Assembly (NCBI GenBank): GCA_035634055.1
Contig: DASQDR010000159.1
Span: 1-31,235 of the forward strand
Reading direction: 5' to 3'
DNA: 31,235 nt
From: JAICTV01 sp035634055
GTDB taxonomy: Bacteria > Planctomycetota > Phycisphaerae > Tepidisphaerales > Tepidisphaeraceae
The position numbers were made by a program, and so were the translations under genes. The notes beneath the pieces are model-generated. The model was not told where the DNA came from. It did no database searches and worked only from the letters and a program-made list of their open reading frames with translations. Position 1 is the first letter of the stretch; the number at the start of each line of letters is the position of its first letter. Shown here one piece after another: positions 1 to 7,485 of the stretch.

Positions 1-274
1 TGCTCATCCGCCAGAACTGCTCGTACGGCAGCTTGCTCGGCGGGACGACGCGGTAGACCTCGGCCACCAGGTAGTGGTAGGTGAGCAGCTCGTCCACGCC
101 CCAGAGCAGCAGCCCGTTGGGGTCGGGCTTGCCCGACCGCCCGCCCATCGGAGTGCCGAAGCTGGGCGGGTAGAGGTGCGTGTGCATGTCCACCACCGGC
201 TGGCGATCCAGCGCGGCGCGAACGGTCGTGCGGATCTTCTCGACAGTGGCGGCGGGAACGTCCGGGGTGGCCAT
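1..274 (-). CDS. Amidohydrolase / uronate isomerase-like protein, N-terminal part only
   Basis: Only the first 91 codons are present; the gene runs off the left edge. From the ATG at 274 the frame reads MATPDVPAATVEKIRTTVRA, then VVDMHTHLYPP at about residues 27-37, then LLLWGVDELLTYHYLVAEVY. The HxH of DMHTH followed by a DELLTYHYL segment is the usual opening of TIM-barrel metal-dependent hydrolases and resembles the start of the glucuronate isomerase (UxaC) family, which interconverts glucuronate and fructuronate. That assignment is inference from a short piece; a general amidohydrolase is possible. It is divergent from the EEP protein at 450, with 175 bases between the two starts. No strong ribosome binding site is seen. 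Confidence 0.6.
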   Translation of the reverse strand, partial: MATPDVPAATVEKIRTTVRAALDRQPVVDMHTHLYPPSFGTPMGGRSGKPDPNGLLLWGVDELLTYHYLVAEVYRVVPPSKLPYEQFWRMS

Positions 275-449
275 GTCTCCTCGCTTCCGGTCTCGTCAGC
301 CTGCACGCGATTGCGCCACCCCCTGCGCGACGGGCGGCGAGGGTTTGATAGTACAAATGTGGGCTGGGGATTCCACCGCGAGACCCGCCGCCCGGCGGAT
401 CGGGACGAGCGGCGACAACGCCACCGGCGGGGCGGCCGTACTTACGGAC

Positions 450-1388
450 ATGATCTCGCGCCGCCGCCTCGTCGCCACCGCGATTGCCATTGCCGCGGCT
501 TCGGTTCCGGCCAGCTTCTCGCTCGCCGCCACGACTTCGCCTTCAACGTCGCCCGCGCGTGCCGCGGAGGCGTTGCGCGTGATGACGTTCAACATCCGGT
601 TCAGCACCGCCCCCGACGGACCGGACGCCTGGCCGCTCCGCCGCGAGCTGCTGATGCGCACGATCGAGGCGTACCGCCCGGACCTGCTCGGCATGCAGGA
701 GGTGCTGCCGGACCAACTCGAGGCGCTGAAGCAGCGCCTCAAGGGACACGCTGCCGTGGCCGTCGGGCGCGACGCCGACGGGCAAGGCGAGATGTCCGCC
801 CTGCTGTTCCGCTCCGACCGGTTCGAGAAGCTGCGCGACGGGACCTTCTGGCTTAGCGCCACCCCGGACGTGCCCGGCAGCAAGGGGTGGGACGCCCAGA
901 TCCCGCGCATTGTCACCTGGGCCGAGCTGCGCGACCGCGCCGCCGGCGGGCGGGCGCTCTTCGTCTTCAACACCCACTGGGACCACCGCGGCGCGCGGGC
1001 GCGGGCGGAGTCGGCGAAGCTCATGCGGCAGCGGATCCGCGCCATCGCCGGCGACGCTCCCGTCATCGTCACCGGCGACTTCAACGCGCCCGATGGTTGC
1101 GACCCCCACCGTGACCTGACCGCCGCGGCCGGCGAGTGGCGCTTGACCGACGCCTACCGCGCGCTTCACCCGCAGCGCGCGGCCGACCAGTTCACCTTCC
1201 ACGCCTTCACCGGCCGAAGCGACCGGCCACGCGTGATCGATTGGATATTGCACTCGCCGCACTTTCAGGCCCGCGCCGCGACGATCGACCGCACGAATGA
1301 GAACGGTCGGTACCCGTCGGATCATTTCCCGGTGACGGCAGAACTGATGTGGACGGCGCAAGCGCCGCCGGCGACGCGGGCGCGGTAG
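450..1388 (+). CDS. Exported endonuclease/exonuclease/phosphatase (EEP) family protein
   Basis: A 312-residue protein with the motif series of the EEP superfamily (DNase I / exonuclease III fold, Mg-dependent phosphodiester or phosphomonoester hydrolysis): MTFNIRF (Asn48), GMQEV (Glu84), NTHWDH (174-179), TGDFNAPD (Asp210, Asn212), IDWILHS (Asp264) and SDHFPV (Asp291, His292). All expected catalytic positions are present. The start at 450 gives an N-terminus SRRRLVA followed by an Ala-rich hydrophobic stretch and ARAAE near residue 40, consistent with Sec or twin-arginine export and cleavage. The open frame extends upstream to 180, but that part is not protein-like. Substrate unknown; many planctomycete homologues are annotated only as EEP family hydrolases. 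It is convergent with the pseudopilin gene (46-base gap, no clear terminator). Confidence 0.88.
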   Translation: MISRRRLVATAIAIAAASVPASFSLAATTSPSTSPARAAEALRVMTFNIRFSTAPDGPDAWPLRRELLMRTIEAYRPDLLGMQEVLPDQLEALKQRLKGHAAVAVGRDADGQGEMSALLFRSDRFEKLRDGTFWLSATPDVPGSKGWDAQIPRIVTWAELRDRAAGGRALFVFNTHWDHRGARARAESAKLMRQRIRAIAGDAPVIVTGDFNAPDGCDPHRDLTAAAGEWRLTDAYRALHPQRAADQFTFHAFTGRSDRPRVIDWILHSPHFQARAATIDRTNENGRYPSDHFPVTAELMWTAQAPPATRAR

Positions 1389-1434
1389 CGCGCGGGCAAC
1401 GGGCGGTAGGAGAGGCGCAGCGAGCCGCTCGAGG

Positions 1435-2235
1435 TCACCGCCCCTTGTCGCTGCCGGCGGCGCGGCGGGCGGGGTCGCGGACCGAATACCACGCCTGCCA
1501 CGGCGCCAGCGTTTCCACGTGCCCGTCGCAGAACAGGACGTTCGCCCCCGGGCGGTTCATGTCGTAGAGCCGCCCGTGGCGGTAGTAGTCCATGTCCCCC
1601 TTCTTGTTGTAGCCGGGCGGCAGGGTGTAGAGCGTCGGCCCCGGGTCCAGCGCGCTGAGGCCGCCCCACCCGTTGGCGTCGGCGATCAGCGCGCGGTTCG
1701 CGGGGTTCTTGAACTCCACCAGCTTGAAGTACCGCCCGTTCGGCGTCGCGGCGGTGATGCCGGGGCTGCGGTAATAATTCAGGCCGTCCGGCTCAAGCGG
1801 TTCCAGTGGCGCGACCGGCAGCGCGGTCATCCCGTAGCCGGTTGACGTGTTGTACCCCAGGCTCGTTGACGCCATCTTCTCGAACGGAAACCGCGGGCAG
1901 CCGACGATGATCGATCGCTCGAAGTCCGGGTGGTTGGCGATCGTCGGGGGCGTGCCGGACGCGGGATAGTTAAACACGTACTTCGCCAGGTGGTCGTACC
2001 ACGGCACGTACACGCCGGCCGGCAGGCGCGTCTGGTAGGTGGGCACCGCCCCGCGGTTCTCGTTGGCGTACAGCACCACGGCCGCGCCGAGCGAGCGCAG
2101 GTTGGCAGCGCAGCGGACGCTCTGCGCGCTCCGCCGCGCCCCCGCCAGCGCCGGCAGCAGCACGCCCATCAGGACCGCGATGATCCCGATGACGACCAGT
2201 AGCTCGACCAACGTGAACGCTCGACGGCGGGGCAT
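1435..2235 (-). CDS. Type IV pilin-like / type II secretion pseudopilin with DG motif
   Basis: A 266-residue protein starting at the ATG at 2235 (MPRRRAFTLVELLVVIGIIA). This is a class III prepilin leader: a short basic segment, then Phe-Thr-Leu-x-Glu and a hydrophobic helix, cut by a prepilin peptidase just before Phe7. The -1 residue is Ala rather than the usual Gly. The C-terminus has ANVLFCDGHVETL, the FxDGH element typical of the very large planctomycete family of prepilin-like proteins (H-X9-DG / DUF1559-like), here with a longer gap from the preceding His. An upstream in-frame ATG at 2265 would add ten residues in front of the basic leader and is less likely. Such proteins are numerous in planctomycetes and their individual roles are mostly unknown. 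Divergent from ilvC. Confidence 0.9.
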   Translation of the reverse strand: MPRRRAFTLVELLVVIGIIAVLMGVLLPALAGARRSAQSVRCAANLRSLGAAVVLYANENRGAVPTYQTRLPAGVYVPWYDHLAKYVFNYPASGTPPTIANHPDFERSIIVGCPRFPFEKMASTSLGYNTSTGYGMTALPVAPLEPLEPDGLNYYRSPGITAATPNGRYFKLVEFKNPANRALIADANGWGGLSALDPGPTLYTLPPGYNKKGDMDYYRHGRLYDMNRPGANVLFCDGHVETLAPWQAWYSVRDPARRAAGSDKGR

Positions 2236-2396
2236 CAGGGCTGCGCTCCAAGGGGTGCGAGTCAACTTCTAACCCATCCGCCGGCCGCCGGCTAGCGGGT
2301 TTCACGCCGGAACGGCACGATCGTCCGCGTCGGCGGCGCCGTCTGGACGGGCGGTTGCGCCTGCGCGGTCCGCCGCGGGCCGGTTCTCCGCGCATT

Positions 2397-2425
2397 TTGA
2401 CACCCCACCCCCCTTCCAGTAGCAT
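2397..2425 (+). promoter_or_regulatory. Sigma70-type promoter of ilvC
   Basis: TTGACA at 2397-2402 (perfect -35), exactly 17 bases, then TAGCAT at 2420-2425 (4 of 6 to TATAAT). Transcription would begin near 2432, giving a leader of about 24 bases that contains the AGAGGAG ribosome binding site at 2441-2447. Confidence 0.7.
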
Positions 2426-2455
2426 CCCCCGCCCCAAAACAGAGGAGTTTTCGCG

Positions 2456-3475
2456 ATGGCTGAGCTGAAGATGGTCTACGAGAACGACGCCCCGCTGGAT
2501 GCCCTTAAGGGCAAGACGGTAGCCATCATCGGTTACGGCTCGCAGGGCCACGCCCACGCCCAGAACATGCGCGACAGCGGGCTGAAGGTGATCGTCGCCA
2601 ACCGCCGCGAGAGCGCCAACGGCCGGCTCGCCATCGAGCACGGCTTCGACCCGATGAGCGTCGAAGACGCCGTCAAGCAGGCGGACCTGGTCATCATCAC
2701 CCTGCCCGACGAGGTCCAGCCGGAGGTCTACAACAAGTCGATCAAGCCCAACCTCCGCAAGGGCCAGGCCTTGGGCGCGACGCACGGGTTCAACTTCCAC
2801 TTCAAGACCATCGAGGCCCCCAAAGACGTGGACGTGCTGCTGATCGCCCCCAAGGGCCCCGGGCACCTCGTCCGCAGCGAGTTCGAGAAGGGCGGCGGCG
2901 TGCCATGCCTGCTGGCGGTCTTCCAGGACGCCACCGGCAACGCCCGCAGCATCGGCCTCGCCTGGGGCAACGGCGTCGGCGGCGCGCGGTCCGGCATCAT
3001 CGAGACCACCTTCAAGGACGAGTGCGAGACCGACCTGTTCGGCGAGCAGGCGGTGCTGTGCGGCGGACTCGCGTCGCTCATCAAGGCGGGATTCGAAACG
3101 CTGACCGAGGCGGGCTACCCGCCGGAGATGGCCTACTTTGAGTGCGTCCACGAGGTCAAGCTCATCGTCGACCTGATCTACCAGGGCGGCCTGGACTACA
3201 TGCGCTACTCGATCTCCAACACCGCCGAGTACGGCGACCTCACCCGCGGCCCGCGCGTGGTCAACGCGCAGGCGAAGGCGGAGATGAAGAAGATCCTCGG
3301 CGAGATCCAGTCCGGCCAGTTCGCCCGCGAGTGGCGCGCCGAGTACGAGGGCGGCCTGAAGAACTTCAAGCGCCTTTACGAGTCGGACAACAGCCACCCG
3401 GTGGAGGTTACCGGCCGAAAGCTGCGGAAGATGATGCCGTGGCTCAAGGCCAAGGAGCCGCCGAAGGCGTCGTAG
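2456..3475 (+). CDS. ilvC: Ketol-acid reductoisomerase, class I
   Basis: 339 residues, the normal length for class I (short) enzymes. It catalyses the Mg- and NAD(P)H-dependent isomerisation and reduction of acetolactate or acetohydroxybutyrate in valine, leucine and isoleucine synthesis. The Rossmann motif GYGSQGHAHAQ is at 26-36, followed by the coenzyme-discriminating loop ANRRESAN (48-55), whose Arg and Ser residues favour NADPH. ATHGFNFHF (108-116) and APKGPGH (131-137) are conserved. Metal ligands are Asp193 and Glu197 in TDLFGEQ, plus Glu229 and Glu233 in the C-terminal helical domain. The ATG at 2456 sits 8 bases after AGAGGAG. It appears monocistronic and is followed by a long repeat region; ilvB/ilvH are not adjacent. 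The leuB-like gene at 8.1-9.1 kb may serve the same pathway but is not in the same operon. Confidence 0.98.
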   Translation: MAELKMVYENDAPLDALKGKTVAIIGYGSQGHAHAQNMRDSGLKVIVANRRESANGRLAIEHGFDPMSVEDAVKQADLVIITLPDEVQPEVYNKSIKPNLRKGQALGATHGFNFHFKTIEAPKDVDVLLIAPKGPGHLVRSEFEKGGGVPCLLAVFQDATGNARSIGLAWGNGVGGARSGIIETTFKDECETDLFGEQAVLCGGLASLIKAGFETLTEAGYPPEMAYFECVHEVKLIVDLIYQGGLDYMRYSISNTAEYGDLTRGPRVVNAQAKAEMKKILGEIQSGQFAREWRAEYEGGLKNFKRLYESDNSHPVEVTGRKLRKMMPWLKAKEPPKAS

Positions 3476-3543
3476 GTCCCTCGCAAGCGGTTCGCCCAAT
3501 CGGGACCGGTGCGCGCTCGGCTGTAGCGTCGGCAGCAGGAATT

Positions 3544-3706
3544 GTGTCGCCCCGAAGCGTCCTCGCGCGTGTCATCCGAGCGTTCGCGCGCGTGTCATCC
3601 CCGAGCGTTCGCGCGTGTCATCCCGAAGCGCACGAGCGACGGATCTCGGGCCGGGGTGCGACTCGCCATCCCGAGATCCCTCGCGAGCACGCTTTCGGGA
3701 TGACAC
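3544..3706. repeat. Intergenic repeat: four ~23-base tandem units running into an inverted repeat
   Basis: This lies in the 360-base space between ilvC and yidD, which holds no gene. Degenerate units beginning GTGTC(A)TCC... start at 3544, 3569, 3592 and 3615, a period of 23-25 bases, each followed by GAGCG or GAAGCG. The last unit is also the left arm (3615-3650) of an imperfect inverted repeat whose right arm is 3670-3706; about 30 of 36 positions pair, around a 19-base loop. A half copy of the arm occurs at 24302-24334, and units with the same GCGCGTGTC core occur at 11363-11412. The remaining 3707-3835 has a small hairpin at 3791-3810 (CCTCAC/GTGAGG) and nothing else recognisable. Confidence 0.8.
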
Positions 3707-3835
3707 CGTTCCTAACTGTCCGTTACATCCAATTGCGCACCACTCTGGCGGCGAACGCGCGGTCCGCCCCTACTTTTTTGCGCAGCCGCCCCTCACGTCC
3801 CTTGGTGAGGATCAGCTCCTCCGCGCGCCCGTGCG

Positions 3836-4042
3836 TCAGGCGGGATCATATCCACCGCCGCCCCACGGGTGACAGCGGCCAATGCGCTTCACCGCCATCC
3901 AGCTCCCGCGCCACGGGCCGTGCTTGTTGACCGCGTCGATGGCGTACTGGCTGCACGTCGGGTGGAACCGGCACTGCCCGCCGATCAGCCGCCCGAGCGT
4001 GACGCGGTAGAGCAGGACGAGATGGACGAGGAGCCAGGTCAT
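3836..4042 (-). CDS. yidD: Membrane protein insertion efficiency factor YidD
   Basis: 68 residues, typical YidD size. It contains the family core CRFHPTCSQYA (24-34), then AVNKHGPWRG and KRIGRCHPWGGGGYDP, after a short hydrophobic N-terminus (MTWLLVHLVLLYRVTL). YidD is a small peripheral inner-membrane protein that assists YidC/Sec in inserting membrane proteins. Its ATG at 4042 overlaps the stop of the upstream EEP lipoprotein gene in an ATGA junction (4039-4042), so its translation is probably coupled. It is the last gene of the leftward rnpA cluster. In most bacteria yidD directly follows rnpA and precedes yidC; yidC is absent here and an extra gene intervenes. Confidence 0.95.
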   Translation of the reverse strand: MTWLLVHLVLLYRVTLGRLIGGQCRFHPTCSQYAIDAVNKHGPWRGSWMAVKRIGRCHPWGGGGYDPA

Positions 4043-5046
4043 GGTTCGACGCCGCCGCCGCTCGCCGGGGGTTGCGGGCGCAGCGGCGCCACCTCGCACC
4101 AGACCGGCAGGTGATCCGAGCCACGCGCGGTGGTGGCGACGCCGCCGGCGACCCAGCGCAGGTCGCGCAGGAAGATGTGGTCCAGCCGCATCGCCGCCGG
4201 TCCGCTGCGGAAGGTGACGGTGTCGCCGTGACCGGTGGTGGAAAGGCCGGCATCCGCCATGGCGCGAACCAGGCGGGCGACGTGCCGCCCGTGCGTGCGC
4301 AGCCGCCAGAGCAGGCCGGTCGGGTTGAAGTCCCCCGCGACGATCGCGGGGCGGTCGCAGCGTGACAGGTGATCGAGCAGGCGGGCGACCTGGGCGTCGT
4401 TGCCGGCAGGGCCGGGCGCGGAAGAGAAGAGGCCGGGCTCGTGATCCGTGTTGACGACCGCGACGTCGCCCGCCCGCGGGTGATCGATGAACGCCGCCAG
4501 CGCGACGCGCCGCTTCCCTTCGCCGCCGAGTTCCCAGACGGCCGAGCCACGGATCGGCAGGCGGCTGGCGACGACCTGCCCTTCGCACGTCCACCCGCCG
4601 GGCCGGCGCCCGCCACCGCGCCCGCCGCCCCCGCCCGTTGAGTTAACCGCGACGGCGCGCAAGTGCCATGTCCCCGGTGGCAGGATCCTGGCCATCGACT
4701 GGCGGAAGGCATCGCGGTGCCTCTGGACATCTTCCTCGTCGTCGTCCCGCTCCCCCGGCCGCGGCACCGGGACCTCCTGCATCGCCCATACGTCCACGAA
4801 CGCCAAGCCGGCCAGGTCCGCGCGCAGGGCGTCCGGCTCGAGCATCTGGTGCAGGTTGTACGACGCGACGACGAGTCCCCTGCCCCGCGACGCGGTCGCC
4901 ATCGCACCGCGCGGCGCGGGTCGACGCACCTCGACCTCGTACGCCTGCGCCGCCAGCTCGAACGTCCCGCGCCGCCGCTCGCCCGCGCAGCCGCCGGCCA
5001 GCAGCAACATCGCGATCAGGAACAACCGGCGCGGCGGGCGACTCAT
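4039..5046 (-). CDS. EEP-fold (endonuclease/exonuclease/phosphatase) lipoprotein between rnpA and yidD
   Basis: 335 residues from the ATG at 5046. The N-terminus MSRPPRRLFLIAMLLLAGGC is a lipoprotein signal with lipobox LAGGC (Cys20), so the mature protein should be anchored in the cell envelope. The EEP catalytic motifs are all present: ASYNLHQML (Asn64), AMQEV (Glu91), NTDHEPG (Asn199, His202), AGDFNPTG (Asp239, Asn241), LDHIFL (Asp289) and SDHLPV (Asp311, His312). A low-complexity Gly/Arg segment lies at about 138-150. It overlaps rnpA upstream (5043-5046) and yidD downstream (4039-4042), both as ATGA, so it sits in one transcription unit with them. Substrate unknown; a nucleic-acid, phospholipid or sugar-phosphate target is possible for this fold. 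Confidence 0.88.
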   Translation of the reverse strand: MSRPPRRLFLIAMLLLAGGCAGERRRGTFELAAQAYEVEVRRPAPRGAMATASRGRGLVVASYNLHQMLEPDALRADLAGLAFVDVWAMQEVPVPRPGERDDDEEDVQRHRDAFRQSMARILPPGTWHLRAVAVNSTGGGGGRGGGRRPGGWTCEGQVVASRLPIRGSAVWELGGEGKRRVALAAFIDHPRAGDVAVVNTDHEPGLFSSAPGPAGNDAQVARLLDHLSRCDRPAIVAGDFNPTGLLWRLRTHGRHVARLVRAMADAGLSTTGHGDTVTFRSGPAAMRLDHIFLRDLRWVAGGVATTARGSDHLPVWCEVAPLRPQPPASGGGVEP

Positions 5047-5414
5047 GGCGCCGCCTCCGATCGGCGCTCCCACTCCTTGTGCAGCCGCACCATCGTGTGG
5101 CTGAGCAGCCGTTGATACTCTGCGAGGATGAGCGGCTCGTGCGGGCGGACGACGATCACCCAATCGTACGGCCGCGGGAAGTCGTGCTGCATCAGGCGGA
5201 ACGCCTCGCGCAGCAGCCGCTTGATCCGGTTGCGGCGCGGCGCGGTGCCGACGCGTCGCCCGACGCTCAGCCCCAGCCGCGGGCCGGCGTGATCGGTCGC
5301 CCGCGCGTAAACCACCAGCGGCCCGCGCGCGTGCTTCACCCTGGCGTCGAAGACCGCCGAGAACTCGAGCCGGCCGCGGACGCGGCGGCGCTTCGGGAAG
5401 GTGTGACGTGCCAT
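5043..5414 (-). CDS. rnpA: Ribonuclease P protein component
   Basis: 123 residues, basic, normal RnpA length. It binds RNase P RNA and helps position pre-tRNA 5' leaders for cleavage. The diagnostic RNR motif is seen as RRNRIKRLLREAFR near the middle, after LGLSVGRRVG; the N-terminus FPKRRRVRGRLEFSAVFD matches the family's R(L/V)RxxxEFxxVF opening. The start at 5414 is supported by this N-terminal match. The usual upstream neighbour rpmH (ribosomal protein L34) is not in the 141 bases up to the divergent DedA gene, so the ancestral rpmH-rnpA pairing is broken here. The stop overlaps the ATG of the EEP lipoprotein gene by four bases. Confidence 0.93.
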   Translation of the reverse strand: MARHTFPKRRRVRGRLEFSAVFDARVKHARGPLVVYARATDHAGPRLGLSVGRRVGTAPRRNRIKRLLREAFRLMQHDFPRPYDWVIVVRPHEPLILAEYQRLLSHTMVRLHKEWERRSEAAP

Positions 5415-5445
5415 GTTTGCCGATTGTCCGATCGCCGCCGCCCGC

Positions 5446-5451
5446 ACTATA
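5446..5451 (-). promoter_or_regulatory. Possible -10 box for rnpA cluster
   Basis: TATAGT read on the minus strand, 31 bases before the rnpA ATG. No recognisable -35 lies at 16-18 bases, so this is weak. Confidence 0.3.
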
Positions 5452-5555
5452 CCCGCTCGTTCGCAGCGCGCCCCGCAGGAGCGGCACGCCCGCCCCACCG
5501 CCCGCGCCGCGCCCGCCTGCGGGCACGGCCACGGTGGAGCAAGACGAGGAACCGC

Positions 5556-6173
5556 ATGAAGGAATGGATCACCGGCATCATGGATTCGCTCGGCTACGCC
5601 GGGCTGGCGCTGCTGATGTTCCTGGAGAACATCTTCCCGCCGATCCCGTCGGAGCTGATCATGCCGCTGGGCGGGTTCACCGCCGCGCGCGGCGACATGA
5701 CCCTGCCGCTGGTCGTGCTGGCCGGCACCGTCGGCTCGGTCCTCGGGCAGATCCCGCTCTACTACCTCGGCTACTGGCTTGGCAAGCAGCGGCTGGTGCG
5801 CCTGGCGGACAAATACGGTAAGTGGCTCACTGTCAGCGGCGAGGAAATCGAGAAGGCGTCCGCGTGGTTCTCGAAGCACGGCTCCAAGGCGGTCCTCTTC
5901 GGGCGGCTGGTGCCCGGCGTGCGGTCGTTCATCTCCATCCCCGCCGGCATCTGCGGCATGAACTTGCCGAAGTTCCTGCTCTACTCCGCCATCGGCATGG
6001 GCGCCTGGGCGGGCGTGCTCGCGTACCTCGGCCACCTGCTGGGGAAGAACTACGAAAAGGTCGAGCATTTCGTGGGCCCGGTCACCTACGTGGTCATCGG
6101 CGGAATCGCCGCCTGGCTCGTGGCGTGGGTGGTCATCAGGAAGCGGAGGCAGGCGGCGGAGGGGCGGGGGTGA
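5556..6173 (+). CDS. DedA family inner-membrane protein
   Basis: 205 residues with the DedA/SNARE-associated (VTT) pattern: FLENIFPPIPSELIMPLGGF at about 23-42, GSVLGQIPLYYLGYWLG, and the conserved FGRLVPGVRSFISIPAGI segment containing the functional Arg residues, followed by C-terminal membrane helices and a basic tail (RKRRQ). DedA proteins are polytopic membrane proteins needed for envelope homeostasis; some flip undecaprenyl phosphate or phosphatidylethanolamine. The start ATG 5556 has GACGAGGA just upstream. The frame continues far upstream, but only antisense to rnpA and the EEP gene. Divergent from rnpA. Which lipid it moves cannot be told from sequence. Confidence 0.93.
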   Translation: MKEWITGIMDSLGYAGLALLMFLENIFPPIPSELIMPLGGFTAARGDMTLPLVVLAGTVGSVLGQIPLYYLGYWLGKQRLVRLADKYGKWLTVSGEEIEKASAWFSKHGSKAVLFGRLVPGVRSFISIPAGICGMNLPKFLLYSAIGMGAWAGVLAYLGHLLGKNYEKVEHFVGPVTYVVIGGIAAWLVAWVVIRKRRQAAEGRG

Positions 6174-6186
6174 GGGGGAAAGAGAG

Positions 6187-6210
6187 CGACGAAGCGACGA
6201 AGCGACGAAG
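6187..6210. repeat. Perfect 8-base tandem triplet (CGACGAAG x3)
   Basis: Three identical 8-base units lie between the convergent DedA and trxB genes. This is a short intergenic simple repeat with no sign of function. Confidence 0.8.
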
Positions 6211-6270
6211 GGGGAATGAACGGGCGTTCGCGCTGGTGCGCATCGCTGGGAGAGGGAACCACCGGACGGC

Positions 6271-7245
6271 TCAGTGCACGTCTCTCAGCGCGAGCCAGCG
6301 TTCGGCATCCAGGGCGGCCTTGCACCCCATGCCGGCGGCGGTAATGGCCTGCTTGTACAACGGGTCGGCAACGTCGCCGGCGGCGAAGACGCCCTCCACG
6401 CTCGTGGTCGTGCGGAACGGGTCCGCCAGCACGATGAACCCCTTCTCGTCCACCTTGAGTTGGTTCTTGAGGAACTTCGTGTTGGGCGTGTGACCGATGG
6501 CGACGAACATGCCGGCCGCCTCGACCACCTTGGACTCGCCGGTGCGAACGTTCTTCACCCGCGCCGACTGCATCCCCTTCTCCTCGTCGCCGATGACCTC
6601 CTCGACCACCGAGTCCCACAGCGGCTTGACCTTGGTATGGCTGAGGAGGCGCTCGGCCATGATCGGGCTGGCGCGGAGCTTGTCACGGCGGTGGACGAGG
6701 TAGATGTCGCTGGCGAACTTGGTGAGGTAGTGCCCCTCCTCCGCCGCGGAGTCGCCGCCGCCGACCACGATCAGCGGCTTGTTGCGGAAGCGCGGCAGCG
6801 CCCCGTCGCACACGGCGCAGGCGCTGACGCCGCGGTTCTTGTACTGCTCCTCCGAAGCCAGCCCCAGGTAGTTGGCGCTGGCGCCGGTGGCGATGACCAC
6901 CGCGTGCGCTTCGACCGTGGCGCCGGCGGTGTCCTTGATCACGAACGGGCGGCGCGACAGGTCGATGTCGACGATGTCCTCGGTCACCACGCGCGTGCCG
7001 AAGCGGGTGGACTGCTCGCGCATCTTGAGCATCAGGTCCGGCCCGAGCACGCCGTCGGGAAAGCCGGGGAAGTTCTCCACCTCCGTCGTCCAGTTCAACT
7101 GCCCCAGCGGGAGCGTCCCCTTCAGGCGGTTCTCCTCGGTGATCGCCCCTTCGTAGACCAGGGGCTCGAGGTTCGCGCGAGCGGCATAGATCGCACACGT
7201 CCACCCGGCGGGGCCGGAACCGATGATGACCAATTTCTCTGCCAT
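6271..7245 (-). CDS. trxB: Thioredoxin-disulfide reductase
   Basis: 324 residues, usual low-molecular-weight TrxB length. It is a flavoprotein that passes electrons from NADPH to thioredoxin. The FAD-binding GSGPAGWT is at 9-16, the redox-active CAVC disulfide at 143-146, the NADPH site GGGDSA at 162-167 followed by HRRDKLRA, and the C-terminal FAD segment FAAGDVADPLYKQA near residue 290. Start at ATG 7245. A promoter lies immediately upstream with almost no leader. The 239-base gap to the upstream Nudix gene suggests that trxB is transcribed on its own, despite sharing strand with its neighbours. No thioredoxin gene is adjacent. Convergent with DedA. Confidence 0.96.
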   Translation of the reverse strand: MAEKLVIIGSGPAGWTCAIYAARANLEPLVYEGAITEENRLKGTLPLGQLNWTTEVENFPGFPDGVLGPDLMLKMREQSTRFGTRVVTEDIVDIDLSRRPFVIKDTAGATVEAHAVVIATGASANYLGLASEEQYKNRGVSACAVCDGALPRFRNKPLIVVGGGDSAAEEGHYLTKFASDIYLVHRRDKLRASPIMAERLLSHTKVKPLWDSVVEEVIGDEEKGMQSARVKNVRTGESKVVEAAGMFVAIGHTPNTKFLKNQLKVDEKGFIVLADPFRTTTSVEGVFAAGDVADPLYKQAITAAGMGCKAALDAERWLALRDVH

Positions 7246-7254
7246 ACGCCGAGG

Positions 7255-7282
7255 ATTGTAGGCAATGCGCGGGAACTGTCAC
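7255..7282 (-). promoter_or_regulatory. Promoter of trxB with very short leader
   Basis: On the minus strand GTGACA (7282-7277, 5 of 6 to TTGACA), 16 bases, then TACAAT (7260-7255, 5 of 6 to TATAAT). The hexamer ends nine bases before the ATG at 7245, so transcription should start within a few bases of the start codon. Confidence 0.6.
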
Positions 7283-7485
7283 CGGCCGGTGGCACGCCGC
7301 CTGCGCCAGCGAGCGGCGACGCGAGTTGACCTGCGTGGCAAGGGCTGCCGGCCGTGTCAAAGGGCTCAGGGCAGCAGAGCCTCGCGGCGTCGTCCAATCC
7401 TGGATGTGAGCGGAAGCCGCGGGCCGCGGCGGGTTATGGGCCGGCGGCCCACGCCACGAAGGACGGACCGGCAACCGCCGCCTCG

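Noticed and set aside
3544..3640. CRISPR-like periodic repeats
   Set aside because: The units are degenerate, the period is only 23-25 bases with no unique spacers, and there are no cas genes nearby.
7437..7451. Terminator after the Nudix gene (TGGGCC-GGC-GGCCCA)
   Set aside because: The stem is perfect but short, and no U tract follows on the minus strand.
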